Positions 18,100 to 27,700 of a stretch of DNA of 64,000 bases are shown here, piece by piece. The stretch is from Agarilytica sp045430305 (GTDB lineage Bacteria; Pseudomonadota; Gammaproteobacteria; Pseudomonadales; Cellvibrionaceae): the NCBI GenBank assembly GCA_045430305.1, contig JAILXW010000001.1, positions 310,001 through 374,000 of the forward strand. The letters are read 5' to 3'. Both the position numbers and the translations under genes were made by a program. Under the pieces are notes generated by a model, which worked only from the letters and a program-made list of their open reading frames with translations, was not told the origin of the DNA and searched no databases. Numbering within the stretch: position 1 is the first letter of the stretch; each line of letters begins with the position of its first letter.

Positions 18100-19212
18100 T
18101 TACTCTTCATTACCCTCTACACCGGTTAGTTCACTAAAGTGTTCACGTGATGATGAATCGGGAATAAGTTCTTGAATAAGGTCGCCAAGTGGCATGTTGC
18201 CCCATTTTACTGCTTTTTGCAGCACATAAGAAACGGGGGAGTGCGGTTCGGTTTTACGGAAAAAGTCAGCTATTTCTATGAGTTGTTTGAACGCTTCTTC
18301 ACGGGTTGCGATAGGGCTGCGGGCGGCCTTAGGTGCAACTGCCCCTGTATCTGTACCGGCACCGGTGTTTTCGTCCATTTCAGTATCTTCCTCAATACTT
18401 TCAATGGGGAATTTGAGTTTACCGATGTGCTTAACGGTACCAAGGCAGGTGTCTAGTACTTCTATAATCGTGCGGGTAGGCGGTGCATCATCTAAGCCGC
18501 AGAGTTCGTCGAGTTTGAGCCCCGTTGCTTTGTAAATATCAATGCACTCTTCCAAATCATCGCGCAAATTAACGTAAAACGCTTCGCTGGAGCCGGCCAC
18601 AGACTTATCGATATCATCTGTATCGAAGCCCAAGTTTGCTATTTTGGCTTGGCGCGAAGGTTCATCTTGTGCTTTTTGAATGTCTAGTGATTGTTGGTAC
18701 TGCCATAGGCTAAAGGGGCCTGGGTCGCGCCCTTCGGTCAAGTGAACTTTGCGAATGGGGGCAATAAGTACACCTTCTACACCTTCTCCATTGAGGCCAG
18801 AAATACACGAAACACGTGTTTCCATGCCGTATTCGTCGGGCATGGGGTGTAGGTTGTCCCAGAAGTTGTCTACCAGGTTCTGGATAATTTTAAAGGCGTC
18901 GCGCAGACCTGCAAAGCCGTGGCGCCGTAACATCGCTTCGGCATACCAACTTGCAACTTCAAGGTCTTTGGCCTGATCACGTATAATTTCTGGCGCTAGC
19001 TGGATAACTAGGTTCCAGTGTTCCATGGCTTCTTGGCTGTCGCCATCGTGGATACTTTGTCGCTCGGAGGCGCGCGCTTGGTTGCGGGCGGCTTTTACCG
19101 CTTGGTATGGAGACGAGGGAGAGTAATCTTCACGAATATCTGTACCGGTGGGGTCGTCCCCCGGAATCGGCTGCAAGAGAGAATCAATATCTATGAGTGG
19201 AGCACTAGTCAT
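18100..19212 (-). CDS. tssA: T6SS assembly cap/priming protein TssA
   Basis: 370 residues with an ImpA N-terminal domain: the LLQPIPGDDPTGTDIRED opening, LEVASWYAEAMLRRHGFAGLRDA near 120 and FWDNLHPMPDE. The C-terminal part (SPVSYVLQKAVKWGNMPLGDLIQELIPD) is the short C-terminal segment seen in some TssA classes. TssA primes tail assembly on the membrane complex and caps the growing sheath. First gene of the leftward T6SS set. Confidence 0.93.
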   Translation of the reverse strand: MTSAPLIDIDSLLQPIPGDDPTGTDIREDYSPSSPYQAVKAARNQARASERQSIHDGDSQEAMEHWNLVIQLAPEIIRDQAKDLEVASWYAEAMLRRHGFAGLRDAFKIIQNLVDNFWDNLHPMPDEYGMETRVSCISGLNGEGVEGVLIAPIRKVHLTEGRDPGPFSLWQYQQSLDIQKAQDEPSRQAKIANLGFDTDDIDKSVAGSSEAFYVNLRDDLEECIDIYKATGLKLDELCGLDDAPPTRTIIEVLDTCLGTVKHIGKLKFPIESIEEDTEMDENTGAGTDTGAVAPKAARSPIATREEAFKQLIEIADFFRKTEPHSPVSYVLQKAVKWGNMPLGDLIQELIPDSSSREHFSELTGVEGNEE

Positions 19213-19862
19213 GCAATATTACCCTTGTGTTTTACTTTCTCTAATCCTTGATTAACTTGAAGACCAAACTGACCAAATAAAGTGTTTAACCTGTGCAGCA
19301 TTTCTACAAGTTTTTGCCTCAATATAGGCAATGTTTTTGAGTGACGCCACATGGACAATCGCCCCAGGCATTAGCTTGGTCAAAAACGGTCGAACTATTG
19401 TGCGTTTAATGAGCGTTGCTGGTCATATTTTATATAGGAGTTATTGTTATTTTTGGCGCCACTTCACAGATTTGAATACCGTTATCGCTTGGCGTGTGAA
19501 CTTGTTCCTATTTTTTCCTAAAACTAGCATATGTTTCTCGAGAGTTACACTCAATTAGGCGCTAAGTGTGTGTAAATGCTCTTTTTTTTCATTATTACCT
19601 ACAAATTCGCGATAGCTTACTTTAATTGCGTATATGCTGAAGCATTGTGTAATGGTGCGTAATAATAATCGTGAAGATAACTTTGAACCACTATGTCGGC
19701 GATAATATACTATCGCCTCTTATGGAAGGTGGCGCAGCACCTATATTTTGATTGCTGGCGACTCAAAATAATTCATACGGCGAGCCGGTGAGTAGGTTTA
19801 CAGATTAAACTGGCGTAATAATAGAAAATTAAAACAAAGCATGTGCTCAGGAACATGGATTG
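19213..19862. promoter_or_regulatory. Divergent regulatory region between tssA and the FHA gene
   Basis: About 650 bp with no convincing gene; a 75-codon frame at 19331-19558 shows no family features. The region must hold promoters for both halves of the T6SS locus. A good sigma-70-like promoter for the rightward genes is described separately. I could not pick a clear promoter for tssA. Confidence 0.6.
19683..19717 (+). promoter_or_regulatory. Candidate sigma-70 promoter with an operator-like dyad over the -10
   Basis: TTGAAC (19683-19688) and TATACT (19706-19711) are separated by 17 nt, an optimal spacing. The -10 lies inside a perfect inverted repeat GGCGATA-N6-TATCGCC (19698-19717). A second short dyad, AGGTG-N6-CACCT, follows at 19727-19742. 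The arrangement suggests a repressor covering the promoter of the FHA-to-TonB gene set. Sequence match is seen; regulation is inferred. Confidence 0.5.
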
Positions 19863-21608
19863 ATGGCCATTAACTTATCGATAATCAAATCACCTGTGGG
19901 TGTGACATTAGCCGCTTCACAAAAGCGTTTTGGTGAGGAGGGGGGAACTATCGGGCGAGGCGACGGCAACGATTGGGTCTTGTCAGACCCGGATCGATTT
20001 CTATCCTCGCGCCATTGCAGTTTGAGTTGTGAGGGTGGACAGTACTACCTTACCGATTTGAGTACCAACGGCACCTTTATTAATGGCGCGCCAGAACCGG
20101 TCGGTAAGGGCGGAAAAATCCCCTTAAATGAAAACGACACTATAGAGTTAGGCGATTACCAATTTCGCGTTGAAACCTTAGTAGGTCTTGGTGTTTCGCC
20201 CCCAGGTTTTGAAAGCTCAGCGGCTGCTCCGTCTGCCCCTACCTCGCCGCCAGTAACGCCACCGCCACTTGAGTCTAGCCATGATCCGTTCGGAGCCACA
20301 GCCGGTGCGAGTGCCGATCCGTTTGCCTCAATTGGCAATAACGACCCATTTGCAGAACCGCTCGTTCCAAACGAAGCGCCAAGTCAGACACCTCCACCAG
20401 TTGTAGATGACCCTTTCGCCGCGGCACCGCATGAGCAGGGGCTTTCACTTTCGTCAGGAAGAGATGTCGTAGACCCTTTGGCCGCGCTAGACAGCGCGGG
20501 TGGTTTTGGAAGTTCAGATTCAGCGAGTGATCCCTTCGGTCAGCCTGCGAGTACACCAATGGCTGACCCTTTCGCTAAGCCTCAAATCCCTGATGACCCG
20601 CTTTTTGGTGGCTCTGATTCTACGCCTGGCAACGATTTTTCCAGCATGGGTGACGATGGCAATGCCATGAGCCAATCTGTCGATTGGCCGGAAGCGAAAA
20701 ACGAAAATCTTATTCCCGAGGGTTGGGATGACGACCTAATGGGTGGTGGTGATGCGCCATCTTCTGCTGAACCCGTATTTACACCTCCACCAGCTAAAAT
20801 GCCCAAACCATCGGCTGCGCATCAGTCTATGCCTTTGACCAGCCCTCCCAATAGCCCGGACCCTTTGCTAGCGGCAAGAAAGCCAGATCGTGTTGACGAT
20901 TTTGAAGGGAAAAAACGTCAAGCTCTAGCGGCCAAGCGTGCTGCCGCAGCAAAAAAAGCAAATCAAGAAGCGCGAGCAGCGTCTTCACAAAAAATATCTG
21001 CGGCTATTCACCATGGCATTCTCGAAAACTTGGGGTTTGAAAACAAAGAAATAAGCCAGCAGGAATTGGATGAGTTAGTGGAGTCCATGTCTGATCTTAT
21101 GCCTGTAATTATCTCTGGCATGATGCAAGTGTTGCGTGCTCGCGCGAGTATCAAAAACGAATTCCGCATGAACGTCACCACCATTCAACCGGTGGAAAAT
21201 AACCCCCTTAAATTTTCAGCTAACACTCAAGAAGCTATGGATAATATGTTTCTTCGTAAAAGTGATGCTTACATGCGGCCAAAGCAAGCGTTTCAAGAAG
21301 GTTTTGACGGTATTGGGGAACACCAAGTTGCAATTATTGCAGGTATTCGCGAAGCCTTTAAAAGCATGATGGATCGTTTCGACCCCGATAAACTAGAACA
21401 CCAGTTCGATCGCCAAAGTAAAGGCGTTGCAATACCGGGGATGCAAAAAAACAAATATTGGAATAATTACGTCGAGTATTACAAAGGGTTTATCGACAAT
21501 ATGGAAAACTCTTTCCAATATCTTTTTGGAGATGAATTTGTTCAAGCTTATGAAGAGCAGTTACGACGTTTAGCCTTCGAACGTAAACAAAAGCAAAAAC
21601 AATCTTAA
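19863..21608 (+). CDS. tagH: T6SS FHA-domain protein (TagH/Fha)
   Basis: 581 residues. The N-terminal FHA domain (about 25-100) has the phosphothreonine-pocket motifs GRGDGNDWVL, SSRHCSL and LSTNGTFING. The middle (about 115-320) is Pro/Asp-rich with at least six DPF motifs (DPFGA, DPFAS, DPFAE, DPFAA, DPFGQ, DPFAK). The C-terminal 200 residues form the helical TagH domain (GILENLGFENKEISQQELDEL; YYKGFIDNMENSFQYLFGDEF). Known Fha proteins read PpkA phosphorylation and bind TssL or other partners to license T6SS assembly. The ATG at 19863 is preferred because an upstream ATG in another frame stops at once. First gene of the rightward set. Confidence 0.93.
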   Translation: MAINLSIIKSPVGVTLAASQKRFGEEGGTIGRGDGNDWVLSDPDRFLSSRHCSLSCEGGQYYLTDLSTNGTFINGAPEPVGKGGKIPLNENDTIELGDYQFRVETLVGLGVSPPGFESSAAAPSAPTSPPVTPPPLESSHDPFGATAGASADPFASIGNNDPFAEPLVPNEAPSQTPPPVVDDPFAAAPHEQGLSLSSGRDVVDPLAALDSAGGFGSSDSASDPFGQPASTPMADPFAKPQIPDDPLFGGSDSTPGNDFSSMGDDGNAMSQSVDWPEAKNENLIPEGWDDDLMGGGDAPSSAEPVFTPPPAKMPKPSAAHQSMPLTSPPNSPDPLLAARKPDRVDDFEGKKRQALAAKRAAAAKKANQEARAASSQKISAAIHHGILENLGFENKEISQQELDELVESMSDLMPVIISGMMQVLRARASIKNEFRMNVTTIQPVENNPLKFSANTQEAMDNMFLRKSDAYMRPKQAFQEGFDGIGEHQVAIIAGIREAFKSMMDRFDPDKLEHQFDRQSKGVAIPGMQKNKYWNNYVEYYKGFIDNMENSFQYLFGDEFVQAYEEQLRRLAFERKQKQKQS

Positions 21609-21634
21609 TAATAATCGAGCAGAGTGAGACAAAA

Positions 21635-22222
21635 ATGGAAGCTACTACTTTTAGCCGAGTGAAAAACTGCATCACTAATAACTTGGGGTTCAATATCGTT
21701 AAGGCTGTATGCTTGGCTGTTGTATTTGGGCTTACATTAAGCGCTTGTACGACGGTAAACCGAACTGTGGGCGAAGCATTTAATCTCGACACTGATCTGA
21801 AGCTCGAAATTGCCGCTGGAAAATTTATTAACCCAGATGAAAAAGGTCAAACATCACCTGTATTTATACGCCTTTATGAGCTTACCGACGACAAGGTGTT
21901 TGCCAAGGCTAACTTTATTGATCTGTATGAGAGAGACGAAGAAATTCTTGGTGGTACTTTTGTGGCAAAGCAAGAGCTAAAACGTATTGTGCCGGGCACA
22001 GCGCGATCAGAGCAATTTGTGTTGAGTAAAGACACCCGTTTTGTTGGGCTGTTTGCTGAATTCTACGACTTCAAAAAAGCGAATACGAAATTAATATTTC
22101 CTGTGACATCTAGCAACGTTATTAGAAATACTATAAAAATTAATGTGGCAGATAAAAGCATCTCTTGGACGAACAAACCAAGTAAATATTCAAACAAAGC
22201 TAGCAATATAAGCCTGCCATAA
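21635..22222 (+). CDS. tssJ: T6SS outer-membrane lipoprotein TssJ
   Basis: 195 residues. A long N-terminal region leads to a lipobox TLSAC (Cys38), predicting an outer-membrane lipoprotein. The mature part has TssJ features: SPVFIRLYELTDDKVFAKANFIDLYERDEEILG and the later RFVGLFAEFYD. It anchors the TssJLM trans-envelope complex through TssM. The start lies 26 bp after the FHA gene. Confidence 0.93.
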   Translation: MEATTFSRVKNCITNNLGFNIVKAVCLAVVFGLTLSACTTVNRTVGEAFNLDTDLKLEIAAGKFINPDEKGQTSPVFIRLYELTDDKVFAKANFIDLYERDEEILGGTFVAKQELKRIVPGTARSEQFVLSKDTRFVGLFAEFYDFKKANTKLIFPVTSSNVIRNTIKINVADKSISWTNKPSKYSNKASNISLP

Positions 22223-22278
22223 GCTTAGTGCCTGGTTTGAATCTATCTTACATTGCAATTCTGATATTAAAAAAGCAC

Positions 22279-22296
22279 GTAAATACTGATATTTAC
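22279..22296 (+). promoter_or_regulatory. Small hairpin just before the tssK ribosome-binding site
   Basis: Perfect 7-bp arms GTAAATA and TATTTAC around a CTGA loop end directly beside the AGGAAAG Shine-Dalgarno (22297-22303) of tssK. The stem is AT-rich and weak. It might tune tssK translation, but could be incidental. Confidence 0.25.
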
Positions 22297-22310
22297 AGGA
22301 AAGACCTGAT

Positions 22311-23645
22311 ATGTCTCTAGATAGTAAAGTCGTTTGGTCAGAGGGTATGTTTTTAAGCCCGCAACATTTTCAGCAGCAAGAGCGCTATCTCGAACGCTTT
22401 GTAAATGGAAAGTGCGATGCCTACGGCGCATACGGTTGGGGTGTTAGTGAATTTGAAGTTGATCAGCAGTTATTAAAGCTCGGCAAGCTTTCAGTCGTCA
22501 GTGCAAAAGGGGTGTTTCCCGATGGTACGCCTTTTAGCGTGCCCGATTTGAATGAAGCGCCGCAAATAATAGATTTACCAGAAAATTTGCACGATGTGGT
22601 GGTGTACTTAGCGATACCATTACGTCGCCCTGGTGCCGTTGATGTGTTGAGTGAAGAAAATGATCAGGGGCTCGCACGTTATTTTTCGGCGGAAATGCAG
22701 GTGCGTGATGTAACGGAAGAGGGCAGCGAAAACCTAAACGTATCGGTCGCCAAACTGCGTTTGAAATTGTTGCTCGAAACGGATGATCTTAGCGGTTACA
22801 CCTGTATCGGCGTTTTAAAGATTTCTGAAACTCGCGAAGATAAAGACATCGTTCTAGATGATCAATATATTCCGACATGCATCGATGTGAATTGTAGCAA
22901 CAAACTATCCGGTTTTATGACTGAGCTCGTCGGTATGTTGCGACATCGGGCGGAGTCGATTGCCGGTCGTTTGGCTGATGCGCGACGCGGCGGCACCGCC
23001 GAGGTTGCAGATTATATGATGCTGCAATTAATAAACCGCATCGAGCCCTATGCCGACCACCTTTCTACTTTGCAAGGTTTGCACCCTCTCGATATGTACG
23101 GCGAAACCTTACAGATGGTGGGTGAGCTTTCTACCTTTGTGACAAAAGATAAGAGGCCCCCTGCATTTAATCGCTATTTACATGATGACCTCACACAAAC
23201 CTTTGCTCCGGTTATGGCGAGCCTAAGAAAATGTTTATCTATGGTGTACGAACAGTCTGCTGTTTCAATGCCACTAGTCGAGAAGAAATTTGGTATTCGA
23301 GTTTCGGAAATTACCGATCGCAGTATGCTAACGACTGGTGTATTTGTATTAGCTGTGCGTGCCGATGTGTCGGAGGATGTAATTCGTACCCAGTTTGCCG
23401 CGCAAGTTAAAATCGGGCCGGTAGAAAGAATTCGGCAATTAGTAAACGCAGCAATGCCTGGCATACAGCTTAAGCCTTTACCTGTTGCGCCAAGGCAGAT
23501 TCCATTTCGTTCTGGTTGTAATTATTTTGAGCTAGAAAAAAATAGCTCTTTCTGGAAAGAGCTACAAACTTCTGGCGGTTTTGCGTTGCATGTCGGGGGC
23601 GATTTCCCCGGCCTAGAATTAGAGTTTTGGGCGATTAGACAGTAG
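22311..23645 (+). CDS. tssK: T6SS baseplate protein TssK
   Basis: Trimeric adaptor joining the baseplate to the TssLM membrane complex. 444 residues, normal for the family. The signature N-terminus (KVVWSEGMFLSPQHFQQQERY) is present, followed by GWGVSEFEVDQQLL. The C-terminal region carries the GFALHVGGDFPGLELEFWAIR ending. A clear ribosome-binding site (AGGAAAG) precedes the ATG. Confidence 0.96.
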   Translation: MSLDSKVVWSEGMFLSPQHFQQQERYLERFVNGKCDAYGAYGWGVSEFEVDQQLLKLGKLSVVSAKGVFPDGTPFSVPDLNEAPQIIDLPENLHDVVVYLAIPLRRPGAVDVLSEENDQGLARYFSAEMQVRDVTEEGSENLNVSVAKLRLKLLLETDDLSGYTCIGVLKISETREDKDIVLDDQYIPTCIDVNCSNKLSGFMTELVGMLRHRAESIAGRLADARRGGTAEVADYMMLQLINRIEPYADHLSTLQGLHPLDMYGETLQMVGELSTFVTKDKRPPAFNRYLHDDLTQTFAPVMASLRKCLSMVYEQSAVSMPLVEKKFGIRVSEITDRSMLTTGVFVLAVRADVSEDVIRTQFAAQVKIGPVERIRQLVNAAMPGIQLKPLPVAPRQIPFRSGCNYFELEKNSSFWKELQTSGGFALHVGGDFPGLELEFWAIRQ

Positions 23646-23733
23646 CAAACAGCGCATAATACGTAGCACAACAAATTCATTGAGTAGTACGCCCTAAGCG
23701 GGTTGGAACTCCAAACAGTGGCTGGAGATTTAT

Positions 23734-24717
23734 ATGTCTTCCGACGAGTCAGATAAAACAGTTTTTAAACCTGCGATCGGTGGTGCTGCAGGTGGTAGCC
23801 CAGATCAAACGTCTATGCGCCCAATGCCAGGCGGTCGTGGGCATGGTGCTGCGCCTCAGCAAGGTCAACAGCCAAGGCCTGCAGCAGCTCCACCACGAGG
23901 CCAAACCCAATCGATGCCTGCGATCAACACAGAGTCGGCAGAGTTTCACGTGATGCGCGGGTTAAACCCGCTCGTCAACGCAGCCTCCTCACTTATCGGC
24001 GTATTTGAAAAAACACACGGCTCGTTAAGCCACCCTAATATTGGTGGGTTACATCAGCGCTTAACCAGCGAAATACGCAATTTTGAAAATCGTTTACGCG
24101 AATTGGGTTTTGCGCCAGAAATTGCTTTGTCGGCACGCTATGTGATGTGTTCCATTTTAGATGAGGCCGTACTGAACACCCCTTGGGGGAGTGAAAGCCC
24201 TTGGGGGCAGAAAACCTTGTTAAGTGTGTTTCACAACGAATCTTCCGGTGGTGAAAAATTCTTTTTGATCCTTGATCGTATGAAACAAGCACCGGCTGAT
24301 AACTTACACATGATCGAGTTAATGTATGTGTGTTTGAGTTTAGGCTTTGAAGGTAAATACCGCCTTTCTGATCGCGGCCATGAAGCGGTTGAGCAGATTC
24401 GCGATGAGTTGTTCGCCACTATTCGGCGCTACCGTGGTGATTACGAGCGCAGTTTGTCCGATAGCTGGAAAGGCTTAGGTCGCTCACACAATACGCTTGC
24501 ACACTATGTTCCTATGTGGGTCATTGTGGTTGTCGCCGTTTCGCTTTTGTTTTTCAGCTTTAGTGGTTTTCGTTGGTGGTTGTATAAAACCTCTACACCA
24601 GTTGCCAACGAGTTAAGTGAGATCTCGTCTGTCGCTTACGAAGAGCTTCGTGGCGAAGAAAAAGAAAAAGATAATAAATCGACCTTATTAAAAGAATCAG
24701 GGAATGACGCGGAATAG
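23734..24717 (+). CDS. tssL: T6SS inner-membrane protein TssL (DotU family) with N-terminal phosphosite-like tail
   Basis: 327 residues. An N-terminal Gly/Pro/Gln-rich tail (1-70) opens with MSSDESDKTVFKP. The DotU cytoplasmic hook follows (NPLVNAASSLIGVFE near 75; YVMCSILDEAVLNTPWG near 135; SLGFEGKYR near 205). One C-terminal membrane segment (about 258-280) precedes a charged tail. No peptidoglycan-binding OmpA domain is attached. In Agrobacterium, PpkA phosphorylates a threonine in the TssL N-terminus to recruit Fha; Thr9 here is a good candidate for the same role (inference). The ribosome-binding site GGAG is 7 nt before ATG, and tssM follows by 3 nt. Confidence 0.95.
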   Translation: MSSDESDKTVFKPAIGGAAGGSPDQTSMRPMPGGRGHGAAPQQGQQPRPAAAPPRGQTQSMPAINTESAEFHVMRGLNPLVNAASSLIGVFEKTHGSLSHPNIGGLHQRLTSEIRNFENRLRELGFAPEIALSARYVMCSILDEAVLNTPWGSESPWGQKTLLSVFHNESSGGEKFFLILDRMKQAPADNLHMIELMYVCLSLGFEGKYRLSDRGHEAVEQIRDELFATIRRYRGDYERSLSDSWKGLGRSHNTLAHYVPMWVIVVVAVSLLFFSFSGFRWWLYKTSTPVANELSEISSVAYEELRGEEKEKDNKSTLLKESGNDAE

Positions 24718-24720
24718 TAT

Positions 24721-27700
24721 ATGAAAAAAGTTCTGGGCTTTTTACTTCATCCAATTACGATCTCAGTGATTGGGTTGATATTGATTTCCTTGTTAATTTG
24801 GTTTGGTGGCCCTTACATCAAATTTGGCGAGTCAAATACGGCGCCCTTAGGCAGCGCAATGGCTCGGTTGATCGCCATTATCGTGATATTAGTGATTTGG
24901 GGCCTCAATAATCTTCGTGTACAGCGCAAAGCAGATAAAAGTAACAAAGAACTCGTTGCTGATTTAAATGAAAACAAAGATTCTCAAGACCAAAATGCTG
25001 AAGGTGGTAAAGCCAACGAAGAAATTCAACAGCTAAGCCAGCGCTTTAATGAAGCGCTGTCTACCTTAAAAGGGTTAAAGTTCAGCGGGGTTGGCCGAAA
25101 AAAAGCGCTCTATGAATTGCCCTGGTATATTATTGTCGGCCCACCGGGTTCTGGTAAAACCACTGCTCTGGTGAATTCTGGTCTGGAATTTCCACTTGCA
25201 GATAAATTTGGTAAAGGTGCCTTAAAAGGTATTGGTGGTACGCGTAATTGTGATTGGTGGTTTACCAACTCGGCGGTGTTAATTGATACCGCTGGGCGTT
25301 ATACCACGCAAGACAGTCATCGTGTGATAGATAGTTCTGCATGGGAAGGGTTTCTAAGTTTACTAAAGCGCAATCGACGAAGAAGGCCCATTAACGGCGC
25401 GATTGTCGCCATTAGTTTGCAAGATCTGCTAACGCAAACAGAAGAAGAACGGGCGCTTCACGCCAAAACTATTCGTACGCGTTTAGACGAGTTAATGGAT
25501 AAGCTCGAAATTCGATTTCCCATTTATCTCATGTTCACCAAGGTGGACTTGGTCGGCGGTTTCCGCGAGTTTTTCGAAGACCTAGGCAAAGAAGAACGCG
25601 ATCAAGTGTGGGGCGTCTCGCTTCCCAATGCAGGCAAAGCTACACAAAGCCCAGATTTTGATTATTTTTCTCGTGAATACAGCAAATTGATTGACCGTTT
25701 GTATGCGCGCGTACTATGGCGTGTTCATCAGGAGCGCAACAATAAACGTAAAGCGGCGATATATGGTTTCCCTCCACAGATGGAAAACCTAAGAGGGATT
25801 ACAGAATCCTTCGTGAAACAAACCTTTGTTAAAAATCGCTATAAATACCAGCCTTACTTACGCGGCATCTATTTTTCCAGTGGAACACAAGATGGTACGC
25901 CCATTGACCGGCTAATGAGTTCGATCTCGGCAAATTTTGGCTTTTCACGAGAAAGTTCACAAGCACCGAATCAACAGGGGCGTAGTTACTTCCTTACACG
26001 ACTATTTCAAGAAGTAATATTCCCCGAGTCTGAATTGGTTGGTAGCAACGCTCGCTATGAAAAATTTATGCGTTGGGGGCAACGTGCAACGATATTTGGC
26101 TTGGTTGCATTGGTGGTAACTGTCGTTGTTGTGTGGAGCGGTAGCCTTACTCGCCATAAAATGTTTATGGGCGATGTACGAGAATTTATTGCAGAGTTTC
26201 AAGAGGGAAGCAAACGCGTCAGCCCAATCAATAGGGATATTAGAGCTGTTTTACCCCCGCTTAATGCCTTAGCCAACGCAAGTATTGTGTATGACCAAGA
26301 AGAGCACCCCTGGCTTTCCGGAATAGGCCTTTACGACAGTCGTGTCGATGAGGAAGCAAACGTTGCGTATGATTTATACCTAGAAAAACTCTTTTTGCCT
26401 CGCATACTAAAAACCATGGAAGAAGAGTTAGTGAAAGGCCATGACGGCGGCGATTTATACAATTCGTTCCGCTTATATATGATGTGGCAAAAACGCGACA
26501 AATTTGAGAAAGAACTCATCGCGAAATGGTTCAAAGAATTGTGGGATTCAAAATACCCGGGTGAAGCCACGCGACGGCAAGAACTCAATATACATTTGGA
26601 TCATTTATTGTCGCTAGAATTGCCAGTGGCAAAACTAAACGAGCGCATCGTTCGCAATACCCGTGAATTACTGTTGCAAGTACCTGTTTCTCGCCGTGTT
26701 TATGCGCGTATTAAATCTAACCCAGAGTTTATGCAACGAATTAACCTGCTGGATTTAATGGGCGAGAATGCCAGCACCACATTTAAAGTTGATGGCCAAA
26801 CGCGCAAAGCGCTGAATGTACCCGTTTTGTTTACCATTGATGGCTATGAGGCCATGGACTTTTCTGAGGGTTCAGAATTGCTGACTGATGTAGTGAATGA
26901 ACGTTGGGTGTTAGATGACGACAACACCAAACGTGTAGATTTTGTGACAGAAGATTTGGAAGATTTAGGAGCGCGTGTTAAAGATCATTACTTTGCAGAT
27001 TACGTGCTTACTTGGCAAAAAGTCTTTAAAAGTCTTGAGCTAAAACCCTTCGGTGGCATGCGCCAGGCCAACGATGTGATTGTCAGCATTACTGACCCAG
27101 TATATTCACCGATTCGAATGATGCTTGAACTCGGTGTCGTGAATACTCAATTAACACCACCCGTAGTGGGCGCTGACCTTGCATCTGATCACGGCAAGGG
27201 TCGTGTTAAAAAACTTGGTCGTTTAGCCGCGATGGCTGCAGATCGGCGAGACTTAACTAAGGTCGATAAACGCTTTAAAGAGCTTCACGTATTGATGCGG
27301 GAAGGTTCAAACGGTACGTCATCGTTCGACACTTGGCTCCAGCGTGTGCAACAGCTACAAGATTTTCTTGGCGAAATTTCTATGGCGCCAGATCCGGGTA
27401 AAAAAGCTTTTGAAATTGCACGCGATCGCTTTAAGAGTGGCTCTGCGAATCCAATAGCTTCACTACGAAGCTATTCTAAAAATGCCCCCGAACCGCTTGA
27501 AGGCTGGTTGGCAATGTTGGCAGATGAGTCGTGGCGTGTGGTTATGACTACGGCACACCAATATGTGAACACTCAATGGCGCAACCGTGTATACGAACCT
27601 TATACAGAAGCGCTTGCAGGGCGCTACCCGCTTAATCGAAAAACGCGTGATGAGCTTGCGCTTTATGATTTTGTTGAGTTTTTTAAGCCTAAAGGAACAT

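Noticed and set aside
19331..19558. 75-codon rightward frame in the tssA-tagH intergenic region
   Set aside because: No ribosome-binding site, odd composition (many Trp, Cys, Phe), and it lies where regulatory DNA is expected.
19213..19862. Sigma-54 promoter for the T6SS
   Set aside because: I looked for TGGCAC-N5-TTGC and its complement and found no convincing match, and no VasH-type activator gene is present.
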